From Brugia malayi (Eukaryota > Nematoda > Chromadorea > Rhabditida > Onchocercidae), in assembly GCF_000002995.4 (NCBI RefSeq), contig NW_025062479.1, forward strand, positions 16,984,721 to 17,048,720: DNA of 64,000 nt, given 5' to 3'. Positions within the stretch are counted from its first letter, which is position 1. Each line of letters opens with the position of its first letter. This document shows, one piece after another, positions 24,475 through 38,300 of the stretch. The notes beneath the pieces were generated by a model. That model saw only the letters and a program-made list of their open reading frames with translations, did not search any database and was not told the origin of the DNA. Position numbers and translations under genes: made by a program.

Positions 24475-26731
24475 CTGAAAATATTCACTAAATGAAAATC
24501 TCACAATTTTTTCAACCTACCTTATAATGATAGCAGTGATGCACTAGATTTTATGTCGATAATCATAGAATCCCCAATAATTAAGTAGTTTCATCACATT
24601 GTTCGCGGGGAAATTTAAGTCAATAAAATGATTGCTAAACAATGGAAATATGGCGGATGATATTGACCTATCAATGGTTGCGCTAATTTCCCACTGTCAC
24701 GTTTGATGGATGCTGTTATATGCTATAAAGTTAATGAACTTTATGCGAATTACAATTGCGCAAACACGAATATATTTGAGAATATCTAATAAAAAGTCTT
24801 CTGGCAGTCTTATAATTGTCTCAGCTTTGTTAAAGTGCCCTCCTGATGCTAATGTACATGCATAGCTCTGATCATCATCAAATCAGATCTATCATTATCA
24901 AAACAGTTCTTATCATTCATGCAATACATCTGTTAGATATGCCACTTGCCGTTTTAACCACGTGACTCCAGCTTGAACACAATCCTTTAACACTACTAAT
25001 CCACTTCATATCATATTGCAATGAGATGTTGAACTAAAGTAACAGTGGTAACAGTTTCAAACTAATTATTTATTCGTAAAATTATTCAATTTAACAGTCT
25101 TCTGTAGTCAAAGTAGAAAGTAGAAAAAATCAAAGTAGGAAAAATATGAAAAGGTAAAAAACGACCAAATTTAGAATTGATATAGCAGTATGACGTGTTA
25201 GAAGGATACTGAAACCAGCTTACTTGATCGAGTATTTTGCTAGTCTTCATTCATTACACTTATTAATTAGTTATTATTTCACGCCAAATTTCAATAATGT
25301 TATTTAATAAGTATTTCCATACTTCAGTATTTCCTTTTTCTCTCTTCTCCATACAAATATCACTTCATTTCCTTGAATATAAGAAATATTGGAAAAACAA
25401 AAGAATTCATTGACACATACATAGAAAACAGGTTAAGCTATTATGTGCTAACACATCTTCAGAAGAATTTTCCTATCGTCATAGAAAAACAAAATTGAAT
25501 GAGTATGAATGAGCTTTAAAAATAATGCGCTATTTTCTAAATGTCTTTCCTAAAATATACTCCTAACAAATGTCTATGAGACAATAATCATTTTCGTAGC
25601 TCATAAAGTGAAATAACGACCGGCAGTAAATTGTTCATTTCATTGCAATTTTTTCTAAAATGAAAAATTTTCTCGGGAGTTTCACTAGCATGGTGTAAAA
25701 TAACAATCAAAAACCTCAAATAGGTTTTATTTCATTTAAACGAATAAAATTTATCTAAAAAAAACTTCACAAGAATTGAATATTGATTATTCGCTTTATC
25801 CTTAACCAAATGATGGATGGTGACAGAAAAAACCTGATTACGATATTAATCATTCTGATAAATTACTAGTCATTTAGCCTTACATGCATTTCAACGGCCG
25901 TTTACGATTGTAAAATTAATTCCCTAACAACAAGACGCAATATTCCTTCTTACTTTTCGTTAACTTCTATTACAATTTTTTGCAAGATATAAAGCTAAAC
26001 GAAAATTTAAATTCAAAAAGAGACATGGTAAACGCAGAAATTAAAAATGGCATTATAATTTTTTGAGAAATCAAGTATGAAATAAAAGAATTTCCGGATA
26101 CGAATAAGAAAGAATAACATATAATTTAAATTAAAAGAGTTAATGTTGAATACAGAAAATGAATAAGATACAGTTACAAAGTATTTAAAATTTCTTTAGA
26201 AAAGGGAGAATTTTTGTTGATGGAATAATAATTTTACATTGAACAATTGAGGGAAAAGGATTAACTTAGGATAAAGTATAAAATCAACAAAATAGCTTAT
26301 AGTTGAAGGAAAATTTTTGTGTGATTTTTGGGAGGAAATCGCTATAATGTTTCTAATAAATGTTGAAGGAAACATCCGATGAACAAAAGAAATGAGAAAG
26401 TGTATATATAAAGAGATATAAGCTTATTTGGATAAGCATAGCAAGTTGTAGTAATAGAATCAGACTCACTCATATTTCCCGAGGAAAATACTAGAGTCTC
26501 GTGTTCTTCGCTCTCGAAAAAGAAGAGAGCGACAATCGACCATACACTTAACGTCCTCCAATATTTGCTTCAGTTTGTTTCAACACTTTGCCTTATTATT
26601 AATTATTCATCTCAGCTTATCCAATAACTGAAGTTGAAAAATGTCAGTTGAAATTATTTTTGAAAAAAAAAAACATATTTAATTCCAGCAAAGAAATATT
26701 TCTCACTGAATCGATCTAATGAAGTTATTAG
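24475..26731. other. Gene-poor AT-rich interval
   Basis: No supported exon apart from possible 5' parts of the candidate terminal exon on the left. A short plus-strand frame near 24650 (MADDIDLSMVALISH) ends after 18 codons. Confidence 0.4.
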
Positions 26732-27025
26732 GCAAAGGCTTCACTGGTAATTCCAATCGTTCTGTCGCGAAATGTCGGTAATGATAGTGAGAAATTGTCG
26801 CAAAGAAGTCCTAACCGGTCATCTTCTACAAGTCTACCTGTTACTTTCATACTGCATGCAGTTAGGCGCTCTGGGAGGTTTGCCATCGCCTTCTGTCTTT
26901 GTCCTAAGGCTTTTCTCGAGAGTAGCACTACCTTAAAGAACCTAAATGTATGGGGCAATATGCGGTCGCTCGTAAACGAAGTTTATTATCATAGGCGCTG
27001 CTGTGGGAAGGAAAGGGTTGGCTAA
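26732..27025. other. GC-richer block open on both strands
   Basis: A block visibly richer in G and C than its surroundings, with open frames on both strands. Plus: after a TTATTAG acceptor-like site, AKASLVIPIVLSRNVGNDSE runs on to a TAA at 27023-27025. Minus: an ATG near 26907 gives MANLPERLTACSMKVTGRLV and ends in TAA at 26728. The minus reading has the more balanced charge. Neither matches a family I know. It lies just upstream of the dehydratase gene, so it may be a promoter or 5' region, a coding exon, or transferred DNA. Confidence 0.3.
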
Positions 27026-27113
27026 GTTTACTTTTGCTTGCATAGTGACATTTTCTTGTTATCATTTACTTTGATAAATCGCAGGTGTGGTGATAAGAGT
27101 GGCAAACGACGTT

Positions 27114-30057
27114 ATGTTATCGACCGTACAACTTTACCTTTTCAGTTATAATGCTTTGCAGAGTTGTGGGTAAGTTTTACTACAAAACTTGTTTATTTGT
27201 TGTGCACTTTCTTTAGCTACCAAATTATATTTCTGACGAAAAAATTAACATAATGCAAAGAAGTTCGACGGTATTTAATGGTTTTTTCTTTAATTTTAGA
27301 CAAAAGTGACATACTTTTGGGAGAGAAATAAGTGGAACCGGGAAATTTAGGTTATAGATTAGTGGTTAGTTTGGTAATTAATGGTAATAGATTAGAGAAA
27401 GAACCATATTTCGTTGTCATAGACAAAGGCAAGTAAAATTAATAAGGAATAAGGAGAGTAAGAGAAGATATTGTGATCTAGTTGGCGTCAAGGACCGATA
27501 AGAAAATGATATGATGGGCCAAAGTTACATTTTATGGTGTTACTCCTTTGGGATTTCAAAAAGTGTAGACAACTGTTCAGTTCTTGTTCTTATACACATT
27601 ATTTTTGGACAATATTCCGCAAATTTGTTTGGGAAACTTATATGTTTCGGATTAATACAGATAAAGAAAAAAATGTTTGTTTCAATTTGGTCATTAAAGT
27701 CGATGCGGTCATATCTTCACTTCTGCCATTTTCCGAATGACCTAGTTTTGCAAATTTTCTATATTTCTGAAAGAAATCACAATTGGTTTTTGAATATCTT
27801 AGGTGGAGCGTAATTTTGTGGTATACTCTTCGTGGTTTGTTACGAAATGAAAGCTATGAGCAGTTATATCAGGCGTGTGAGTTAGAGCTACAAATCTTTC
27901 AGTCAGCTGCAATACTTGAGGTTTGTTTATCATAAGTTAGTGTCGAGCTCCCAATCTTAATTTATTACGAAATGAATTCTAATTTTGAGACTCATGGAGA
28001 AGTAGTGAAAGTTAAAGTTCAAAATCCAACGAGTCATATCTTACTCTGACTATAGATTTCAGTCTATAATTTAATGTATATATGGCTGCTCAGATACCAA
28101 GTCTCAAATTTACTTTTGGAAGCAGTGGCATGTTCATGAGAAATATAGCTTACTTTCGTTTAGTTAAAGCAGAAAAAATTATTTTAGAGACAACATTATG
28201 TAATAATAAGTCGTATTATTTTAGAAATTCCCTTTTACAGTTGTTTTAGCTGTACACATATATTTACCAGTATATTCATCTAATAAATCAAAGAAATTAA
28301 TTTATAAATTAGTGCAAAGTTGATGAGCAAATAATACCGAATAGTTAAATTCAGATTGTTCATGCTGCTGCTTGTTTTGTTCGATCACCTGTCGGAACGA
28401 CAACAATGCAAGTGTTCTCACGTGTTTCGCTTGTGTTTATTTTGTACAAGGTTGTATCGGTAAGATTGTAAATTTCTATGCTTCTTTTTACTTTCAAAAA
28501 ATTAAAAGGCTATTATCTTCCAAAAATATTAAAACATTCTATACATTCTGTAATACAAGGACTTTATAAAACTTGACAATGTGCACAAACTTGAAGTTTT
28601 TTTTTTTTTTTCTCTTTTACATTGTACTTCAATGGACTAGCCTGAAGTTTTGATATATGAAAGTTTTTTAAAAAGATTTATGAATTTTGCAAATTAGATG
28701 AGAGTTTTGTTAAGTTCATCATCTATTCCGTTTTTTACTAAATGAAGTTTTAAAGATTTTCAAGTATTCTTCATTAATCTAGCGAACTATGCTTGCTTTC
28801 AACTTTTTGCTCATTTTTAGGCACAAGCAAGTATCGGTGTACTTTTTTTGCTGACAGCATGGTCAGTGACCGAAGTAATACGTTACAGCTACTATGGACT
28901 CGCTTTAATTAATGCTGTATCAGATATTCATACGTGGTTAAGGCAAGTCTTGTCATACAGCGTGCATATGTGACATACTGAAAATTGAAATTTTAATGCA
29001 AATTTTATTTGATCATCTTCTTTTACCTTTGCATTTTTCATTTTTTAATTTCTGTGTATATATGTATCCTGATTTCATGCTCATCATAGGGTGGAAAATT
29101 TTGCGTAGATTTCAGTCGTGCATGGGAAAGTTTGTGACTCTGTTTAATGTTTTCAGATACTCTCTTTTTATTATATTGTATCCTCTGGGTGTATGCGGTG
29201 AGCTTCTAGTAATCCTGGCTGCTCTTCCTGAGGTTTGTGTGTGTGTGTTTTTTTTTTTTTTTGAATTATATGATTCAATCAGGCATGTAGGTGATTTTCA
29301 TATTATTGGTTTACTTAGTTTATTTAATCCAGCTATCTTATAGATTGCTACAAAAAAACATCTCACTGTGGAATTGCCAAATATATGTAATATTGGCTTC
29401 TCTTTCTGGTGGTATCTTATCGCTTATATTATTCTGTATATACCAGGTCTGGTCCTCATTGGATTTAGAATTCTTCGATTTTTCATGTTTTATTCATTAT
29501 TTATTTATTTATTATTATTATTATTTTTTGAAGTATACTTGCAACAGCAACCACACACAATCAAACTAACCATTGTTTATTCGTTTTTGTCATATTTTTC
29601 TTAATTGGTTCTTTACGTCATTGCAGAGCTGCATAACGAAATATGAAAAGGGCATAAATTTGAAATAAATACAACGAGTATAGGAGCTGTTCTAGTCCTT
29701 TTTCCTATGTCGTATTTTGAGGGATAATTTTATTTGGTCAGATAATGGTTTTATTAAGTTAATCATCTGGTTTTATAATTTGAAGTTGTGTTTATTGAGA
29801 GACTAGTTTATGAATGCTTATGAAATCCGTATTTGCACTACAGGGTCAGTGTTGTGTTCTTTAAGGTCAACATTCTGTTTTCGAATAAAATTGTTAGATA
29901 TAAAACATAAGTTTGCTTAAATTGGAAAGTTACAATTAGCTCATGATAGAGCAAGAAATTAACTATTGATTTTTCAGGGTTTCCGCAAATGTACCTGTAT
30001 ATGCTTAAGCAGCGAAAAAAAGTTCTTTCAATGGAAGCCAACAAAAAGTACAGTTAA
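27114..30057 (+). CDS. hacd: Very-long-chain 3-hydroxyacyl-CoA dehydratase (219 aa)
   Basis: This endoplasmic-reticulum membrane enzyme removes water from 3-hydroxyacyl-CoA, the third step of each fatty-acid elongation cycle. It belongs to the PTPLA/PHS1 family. Seven exons: 27114-27169, 27803-27920, 28355-28459, 28821-28942, 29157-29232, 29344-29446, 29978-30057. The start of the family is plain (LYLFSYNALQSCGWSVILWY), followed by RSPVGTTTMQVFSRV and further membrane helices. The catalytic pair seen in yeast PHS1 is present as Tyr142 and Glu149 in YPLGVCGE. The C-terminus ends in a lysine-rich stretch (KQRKKV, then NKKYS). The length is close to yeast PHS1 (217). The fourth intron begins with GC rather than GT. 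The frame stays open upstream of the ATG to a CGCAG acceptor-like site about 30 bases away, so a few more residues are possible. Confidence 0.95.
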
Positions 30058-32051
30058 CTTTACTGTCAATTTTTGTGATTTTTTGTATGTGAACCGTAGA
30101 ATGGAACATGACATATTTATCAGTTCATCAGGTTTTATTCTTGTTGTTACTTCAGCTTTCTCACTGCTTTTATTAAATTATCATTGTGCTTAAATAACGT
30201 TGTCTGTTTGTAGTAAAGCATTTTGTTTGTATCATTTTATATAGATGGATTTAAATCATCCATCTACATTACTGCCTGATTCATGATCAATGTTGCAGTA
30301 TTCTGTGATATATGTTTCAAAGGTTTTAAAAACCAGGTTTTGAAAGTTTTTCCTATAATGTATCAAGAATTATGGTTTTAGTAACGGATTCATCATTGAA
30401 AAATAAAATCTTTGAAAGGAAGTCTGAAAGTGACAGTAATCCTATATTTCATCATTTTGCATATGGAAGCTGGACTTTTTTGACTCGAATCACATCTTGT
30501 TGAATTTCGAATTCGATCAAGTTTCAAAATACGAATATAACAGATTCTGACGACATTATTGAAAAATTGTAAAGAACTAGTTCTCATTGTATACACCTTG
30601 GTGTGAAAAGAAACTCATCTGATTTTCGAAAATCAAATGTGTGGAAGTGCAGTGTCTGTTTCATGTTTTTCATGAAATGTATTGCTTCAGTTTTTATAAA
30701 ATTATAAAATTCAGGTTTAATAAATGGATGTTAACAAGTCTTCAAATTGCTGAAGATTGTGTGAAGGAAGTGGTTTGTGTAGATAGGTCTATGGATGCAA
30801 TATAGGAAGTTTGGAAGATTGTCCGATTCAAATTGGTTAAGGGAAGGCAGGTGACCAGTTTTGCAAAACCTACTCCCAAATATATTGAAACTTCAGTTTA
30901 TCATTCATGTAAATCTATTTTTCCGTCTTTTTTTTAAATCTGAAAGTGTTCATGAAAATTCAATTTTCGAAAGTTCCACTATTCAGGTTATACTAGAAGA
31001 AAGTGCAGCTTTTAACTCTGCTGAAATTGTACTGAACTATCAATATTAAATTTTGAAGATGGTTAGATGTTGGGATACTTGTTATGCCACAATATGGACT
31101 TCAGAATTATTCATCAGTTGGATTCAGAATTATTCATCAGTTGGATTTTGTTGAAGCTAATTAAACCAAGTTGAAAAGATGTTAAGCTGAATTGAATTCA
31201 TTTAAATCACTCTAGGTGTGATTAAATTATAGTCAAAATAAGCTGGAGATTTGTTGAATTGGAATGGATGTTGAAAAATTCAAAATTAAGCAATAATTTC
31301 ATGTAATTACGGAAAAGCTATTATTTAAAAATGTCTTTATAAATAAGACATAATCTAAAGAAGGAATAAACGAACTGAAATGATTAATGAGATTCATCGT
31401 TCTCTTTTCTTGTCATAATTTATTGAATCAATGAATCAGTCATTTAGTCATTCAGTCAAAATAATCACGTATGTCGTTAATTTTAGGTACTTTTTTTCTC
31501 ATTACAACCCATCTCCATTTTCTTTCACATTTTTATTCTAATAACTTCCTTACAATTTAATTCTTGCACAGAAAAAAGAATTTTTGCTAGAAACTGCTAA
31601 TTTTTTCAAATTATTATATTATGAAAACTTTATTAGAAATAGTTTAACTTCCAAATTTCATTTCACAATGTCCTACCAATTATTTATCTGTTTAAGAATA
31701 CACCATCTGCACAGAATGAATTATTAACAGTATAGAATGTTCTTATTCAAATGTGTGACGAAACATTGTCTTAAAGATGTGTAATTTCATTTTATTGCAT
31801 ATTTCAGCAAACAATTTTGCTCCATTCGGAAAGCAAAGTTTATATTTAAGTGCAGTGAAATTCTATTGCTCATAAATTAGTCGTAAGAGCAATTCATACT
31901 TATCTATTAATATTTCACATATAACTATATCCATTCCAATGACTAAAATTCCCAATGATCAAATTATACGAAAGGAATTCGTTAAATTCTTTTTCAAATT
32001 CAATTCGATTTATTTTTTATTCTTTCAGAGAAACAAAGGCGACGGTACATA
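30058..32051. other. Spacer between dehydratase and first Sec14-like gene
   Basis: About 2 kb of AT-rich DNA with no supported exon; it contains the 23-bp tandem duplication at 31100-31145. The right end should hold the promoter or outron of the Sec14-like gene. Confidence 0.45.
31100..31145. repeat. Exact 23-bp tandem duplication
   Basis: Two identical adjacent copies of a 23-base unit beginning TTCAGAATTATTCATC. It is intergenic. Perfect identity suggests a recent slippage or duplication event. Confidence 0.9.
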
Positions 32052-34883
32052 ATGTCCAACCAGTACAAAGTAAATAATAGCTTGGATATAAAAAGTATCT
32101 ATCAGAACGAAATCGATGAATTTAGGAAGCATATGGAACCACTTTTAAAAAAATATCCATGCTATGATACAGATTACGGTTTATTACGTTGGCTTAGAGG
32201 ATCTAAATTTGATAAAGGTGAAATTGCTGGAATTTCTTATTGTACAATATTTAAGAATTGCCTGAAAAAAACCTGAATTTACCAAATTGCTTCGAAAATT
32301 TTTGTGTTTTCTTTGAAAGCGTGTTTTTTTTTTCTTTTTTGGTGGCGAATGTTTGCCTTTGTACTTTCATTTTTCTTTCTTTTATTGTTGGATAAGAGTA
32401 GAAATTTAATTAATACTATGTAAGGATGCTAATTAAATATTCTTAAATTTATAGCCTAGCTCTGTCTTTTTTTTTTGTATTCCAGAAGTGGCCGCAGAGA
32501 AAATGAAATGGTCTTTAAATACAATAAATGCAGTTGGAACATTTGATAAAGATTTTAGTTCAGTTGAGAAAATCGAAACAATTTTAAAAGCGGCATCACC
32601 TTCTGCTGAGTATTTTCCGGGTATTCAAATTAATGTTTTTTATTGACTGGCATGTAAAATCAAGTTAATGGCGCAAGAAGGGTGGGAGTAAAAGTTCCGT
32701 TTTTTAAATGAAGTCATTTATCAAAGTAATGTCGGCCATTCGATCGTTTTTTTTTTATAGGTGGTATTATCGGATATGATAAAAATGGATATGTGCTAAT
32801 TTTACATAATATTGGTAAAGCACATCCACGTAGTCTAATCGGTGCTGAACGGGTATCCCAATTTTATATCAATTCCATATATGGTTACGAAGCAACACAA
32901 TGCCTAATAAGGTAGGTTGCAAGTTCTTTTGTGTATTGAGATTCATTTTACGACTAAGAATCAAGCGAGATATGATCTGAATGTGTCCACACATTTAAAA
33001 ATGAATTCATCTGGATGGATGTGCTTCAAATACAATTAGGTTCCATTGACAATGAATAGCAATCAATATCGGTTATTTTGCCAATGTCTGCAAATTAATA
33101 TGCAAAAATGTGCAAACAATCGATTGAATACCAATATCAGATCGGTTGATAATTAGCATTGCTTTACATAGATCCGAGGAAGCGAAACGCGGATGTAAAT
33201 TGGGCGCTGTAGTAATCATTGATTTGAGTGGATTCTCATACGATATCGTCTTCCACTTGCCAGCCACAAAGATATATATCTCAGCAATTATAATGTTGCA
33301 AGTCCGTTGCTTATCATTTATCATGTGATGATACAATGCTTTATTTATCACGTCTGTAGAGAAGTCCTTTAATGAGAAAATTAAGAAATTAACTCTAGTC
33401 AACTGATCCTAAACAAAGTTTTAATTAGGGAAAATAAAATAAAATGATGCCTAATCAGACTTAGAGTGTTATTTTATCCTGTTCTCTGGATACCACCGTA
33501 ATTCTACGATAGACAAATCTTATAACTTTCTTAATTTGATGACTTGAGCAGTGTATAAATATTGAATGTCCTATAGGAAATTATAGAAAATGGTAATTTC
33601 AGCAATGATTACAGGATATGTTTCCGGATGTAGCAGTAAGGTTATATGTTGTCAATACTCCCATAGCTGTGCAATTTCTCCTACGAATGGTTTTAATGAA
33701 TGTTGCTAAAGTAAAAGAAAGGAATTTGTAGAGTTCAAGTCAATGAAAAGATTGTAATTTCATTGAAAATGTAAAATGAATGAATGTGATAGGAAAAATA
33801 ATTAGATAACTTTGCATTAGTCAAATATTATTATGTTTTTCCCATACTTAAGTGAAAGAATTTGTTACTTATGGAGCAAATTATATCAAACTAATCATTT
33901 GAAGGAAACGGTCAATCTGTTAGAATTTTTGGGTAATGATTGGAAAGATATTTTGGTAGGAAGACATGGAGCGAAATTTTTGCCAAAAAGATACGGTGGT
34001 CTGTTGGGTGATGATATTTTTCGAAAAGGAGGCGAGGTTCCGAATTCTGTGTGCGTCTTCATCAATAAATTTTCCATCAATAAATTTTAAAATTGGATTA
34101 TGAATTTTAAAACTAACTTGCAAATTACTTTTAGTTTAGAAATACGTTACCAGGTTTTAAAAAGCAAAAAAATTCCAAACTTCGCTTATCATCTTCAGCT
34201 TTCTTTATAAGATTTTCATGCAGTTCATCATTTAAGAGCACAAATGAACAAAAAGTATGTAGCAGATGAAAAGCTCAAAAAGATTACCGTAAGCGCACGG
34301 GATGAAGCAGTAATAAGCATCTGTGTGGAAAAACCCAACTCAAGGCTTTTCTGGTATTTTGTCTGTTCATCTGGTGATATCGATTTTTGCGTGTTGTTCG
34401 AGAAGCAAGAGGTATTCACCTGGTTATATTTGTATCACTTATTGATTTAATGTAAATATCTTTTAGATTTCACTGTTACACCCCAATAACTCTGTTCAAA
34501 AAATTTTTTGGAAGTATGAGAACTTGAAAAATGAAAGATCGAAGAGAAATGTGTCTCATTATATTTTTAAATGACCGGAGTGTACACAATCTCGTGTGGA
34601 CAGTTACAGCTTATGCGACAATAGAAAAGTCTAAAATATGACACACAGTGTCGGTTAACTACTTTCTGTAAACATACCGCATTGAACTCTATAATCTTGG
34701 TGAAGTTTCCATTTTTTTAAGGTTTGGCCACGTTTCCGGATTTATACTGAATTTACAGCAGAATACAATGAAATTGTTTGCAAAGAAGTTGGTACATATC
34801 AACTGCTATTCTCCAATAAACATGGACGCGTATGGAGTAAATGTATTCAGTATTACATTGACGTTAAACAGCCTCTGGCTTAA
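32052..34883 (+). CDS. Sec14-like protein, CRAL-TRIO plus GOLD, copy 1 (386 aa)
   Basis: Proteins of this type bind a lipid in the CRAL-TRIO pocket and are thought to carry or present it between membranes; the C-terminal GOLD domain usually contacts partners. Eight exons: 32052-32217, 32486-32620, 32761-32911, 33172-33301, 33615-33710, 33905-34050, 34237-34411, 34722-34883. The CRAL-TRIO N-lobe has DYGLLRWLRGSKFD. The lipid pocket includes GCKLGAVVIIDLSG, VRLYVVNTP and FLGNDWKDIL, ending with RYGGLLGDD and GGEVPNS. The GOLD part follows with WYFVCSSGDIDFCV and VWPRFRIYTEF. The acceptors of exons 6 and 7 were chosen for frame and alignment to copy 2. The start lies 22 bases after a CTTTCAG site. 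Length and layout match SEC14L and worm CTG proteins (about 380-400 aa). Confidence 0.93.
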
Positions 34884-35307
34884 GTGGAAAACATAGCTTG
34901 TTAGAAGTATGACAAAAATTACACCATGACTAAATATTTAATTTTCATTTTTCAATTTTATGGATAGGGATGGCAAGAATATCACACTGGAGCCTCGAGA
35001 TATCTTATTAGTTTTTAAAACTTTCGCAAGTAATAAAGCTTTATTAAAATATGAGTAGCACCGATATAGCAGATGTTTATGTAAAAACTTTAAAGTCATG
35101 CGCTTTCAATTGGGACTATTTTCAAAATCAATTTTCAAAATCAAAATCAATTCTTCACAAGTTAAAAGAATTTAATCGACTTGAATTTTTGTCGTTTCGC
35201 AAGAAATTTTTCGTTCAACAAATCGTTATTGCACCTTTTCACTCTTATTGTAGCTACCTGATAAGTTTTAGGAGAGAATGATATATTAAAGTCCTGAAGC
35301 GCATGGC
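34884..35307. other. Tail-to-tail spacer
   Basis: Short interval between the stop of Sec14-like copy 1 and the stop of the glucosylceramidase on the other strand. It should carry both 3' ends. The 76-codon frame at 35051-35281 lacks splice context. Confidence 0.5.
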
Positions 35308-38300
35308 CTATTTATTCCAAATAACAGTTGCAATGCTTTTTGATTCTAGCTGTATGCGGAGGGCCAAGCCATTTTTAGCTTTATCTTCGACCGAAAATGT
35401 CACTGATTTATTACCACGATTCAAAAGTACTAATACTTGTTGGTGCGCTGGAGTAACGAATGCAACTCCTTCATACAAAACCGGCTTCATGTAAAAATGC
35501 AATTCAATTCGAACTGAACCCGGTGGAATGAATTTACTGAAATTTTTTGCCTTTAATTTAAAAATGCAGAAAATGAGACTTGATTCCCACAATCATTACA
35601 ATACTATGTTTTTAAGCGGTCTTTATAAATCGTGAAATTGAGAAGAGAACCAAGCCGGGAAATTTTTTTTTCTTTGCATAAGAAAGCATAACTGCCCTCT
35701 TTTAAATGACTAACGTTTTCTTTTAAATCACTACTTACTTTAAACTGAATTTTTTTGGTTTTTTTTTCTGCTTCTGATTTTTTAAAAAAATAATTCGTCT
35801 TGCGTTTATTCTGCTTCTGCTTTAAATTTAAAAATTTTTTGTTTTTGAATTCCTACTTTTCTTAATTTTTGCATATATGCCACATTAGTAAGTGAACAGA
35901 TATTCTAAATAACAGTAGTACTATTAGCAGATGCACCATACTGGATAGTATATTAAAAATTCAAATTTTCGAGGAAAAACGAATGTTACCTGAAATGTCC
36001 CATAACGTAAAACATAGGTTGCTTGTAAAACTCATCAGCAGTTGCATTTATTATTATTGGTGCATCTACATAATTTTTGACAAAGCTCGGTCCACCGTTT
36101 AAATTAAGACAGAGATTCCAATCAGTCCACCCAGACACCCAGTGAGAAAGATCCTAAAATTCCTGAGATTAACGAAAGCCTGACTTACAGTAATATCGTT
36201 TCTGCTAAACTGCTTAACTTTATCAGCTTTTCATATTTTTTTGCAAGTATTTCTCTGAAAACTATTCAATACCTTTTCAGAATGAAGAATCTAACATGGT
36301 CACAAATCATGTTTTTTTTTTTGAATCATTCTGATATTGAGCTGCTTGTTAAAGGTTGACAGTTAATTAAAAATTCATAATGCTAAAAGGAAAATTTCAA
36401 AAGATAAGATTTTCCGAGCTAAAATGGAAATCACACTACTGATACTCAAATGTATAAAGGATGTAATATAAATAATCGACAAGACAGGTGCAGGAAATAC
36501 TGCTTTTATAGGGAAATTTTAACATACCTGAATGATATCGTGAGCATACATCTCTCCGCGTGACCAATCTCCCAGAAGCGGACTATGTTCAAAAGGTTTG
36601 AATCCAGTACACGCCTGAATAGAAATTCTCTTCAGTTCTTCCGTGTAGCTAATAGACTCTTACACTATTGCATTTATGCAGTCATTGTGAGATGAACGAT
36701 CTTTGAAAGTTTTATGGAAAATTTTGTGCAGAAACCTCAGTCCCGAAGATAAACTTATTTGGATGACGACTGTGTGTTTCAGAAAGTTGTGACACCGGCA
36801 CAAAATCGTTATACCAATGCACTGCTATGCCAGATATGTATTGAGCAGCTTCCTTATCTTTAAGGACCTGAAATGACAATACTTTTTTATCCAGTCATGA
36901 TCACGCCTCACTTCTTAAAATAGAACCTTTGATAATACTGAACTTAGCAACCAAACTGATGATTTCAGGTTTAAACAGAACCCATACCTAACGATAATAT
37001 AATCAAAAAATCTTAATTAGCTGCCAAGCTAATTATATTATTGAACGACCGAATAAAATGTAAGTATAAATAAGTACCACATCAGCCCAAATTGGCAGCT
37101 GTGTTCGTTGGTCATCCATTATCATTAACGATATATTCCGACCCACTTCACTTCTTCGTAACGCTGGACCAAGATGATTTTTTATAAAATCGCTAGAAAG
37201 TGATATCAGAAATTGTGCTTTATCAAAGGACCTCATGAAGCATACGATCATCCATCTTTGGTAGTCATTAAGAAAGAATATAATTATAAGCTATCAAAGA
37301 TTTGACCAAAAAGCTCTTGGGGTTCACCTGTCGGAAAAACCAAATTATAACATTTACATTAAACCCATAGAACTAAAGATTGTTTTATTTGAAAATTCCT
37401 TAAACAAATGATCTAATGTAAAAAATCATTTATCTAACATTCATCTTCCATGTAGCTAAGTATATTGTTTGTGAACAAAGAATAGTGCTGAAATTAATCC
37501 CAGATTAAATTATTTACAATTACCAGCTCTTTATTTAGTTGACTTTTTTTGCTGTTTTCGTTCTTTCCTAACTATAAATTATATTCAAATTTGACAAGGT
37601 TAACAATTTTTTGTTTAACTGACCTCCTCTATGTATATAAATCATGCGTCTTGTTATGAGTTAATACTTACTATATAAGGAGCTGTACTCCTTACTGGGG
37701 TTAGATTTTCTGAAAGGCAATTTCGCATTCACTGCTCTCTTATAACAAAAGCTTCCTAATATTGTTCAATAACGATAATCTTTATCTTAAAAAAAATAAA
37801 GATTGGTCAGACGTCGCCTTCTCTGCAAAGCATTAACTATTCGGCTCTACAATCAACTTGAATCAGACCCTATTCCCGACATCATCTACCTATGAAACAA
37901 TCATAGTAGATGAATCGCTTTGTGTTTCATTTTGTTTTGATTAAAAGATTATTAAGCAACCAAAGAAGGATATAAAAATACCCTTCAGCTTTGGGACTAA
38001 AATACATTGTTTGCCACTTGTACGACAGATCAATGCCAGATACCGGTTCGTTTTGAACAGTAAGTCCCCAAAATGTTACGCCATTCTTCTTGTATGTCTC
38101 AAGAAATCTGAAAGAGAATGAATATAGGTTTGGCCATAGTTATCTAATTCAGAGCAGGAATATTACATGGCATATACAAATGATGACAAGAAGTTAATGC
38201 TTACTTCACATAGTGGTTAGCCCATGTCACATGATATGACCCATTAGGAGGCCCACGTAACGTTCCGCCACCAATCATTTGTCCACTTGTTTTCATCCAT

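Noticed and set aside
27511..27813. 100-codon frame in the first intron of the dehydratase gene
   Set aside because: The family alignment runs straight from exon 27114-27169 to 27803, leaving no room for it.
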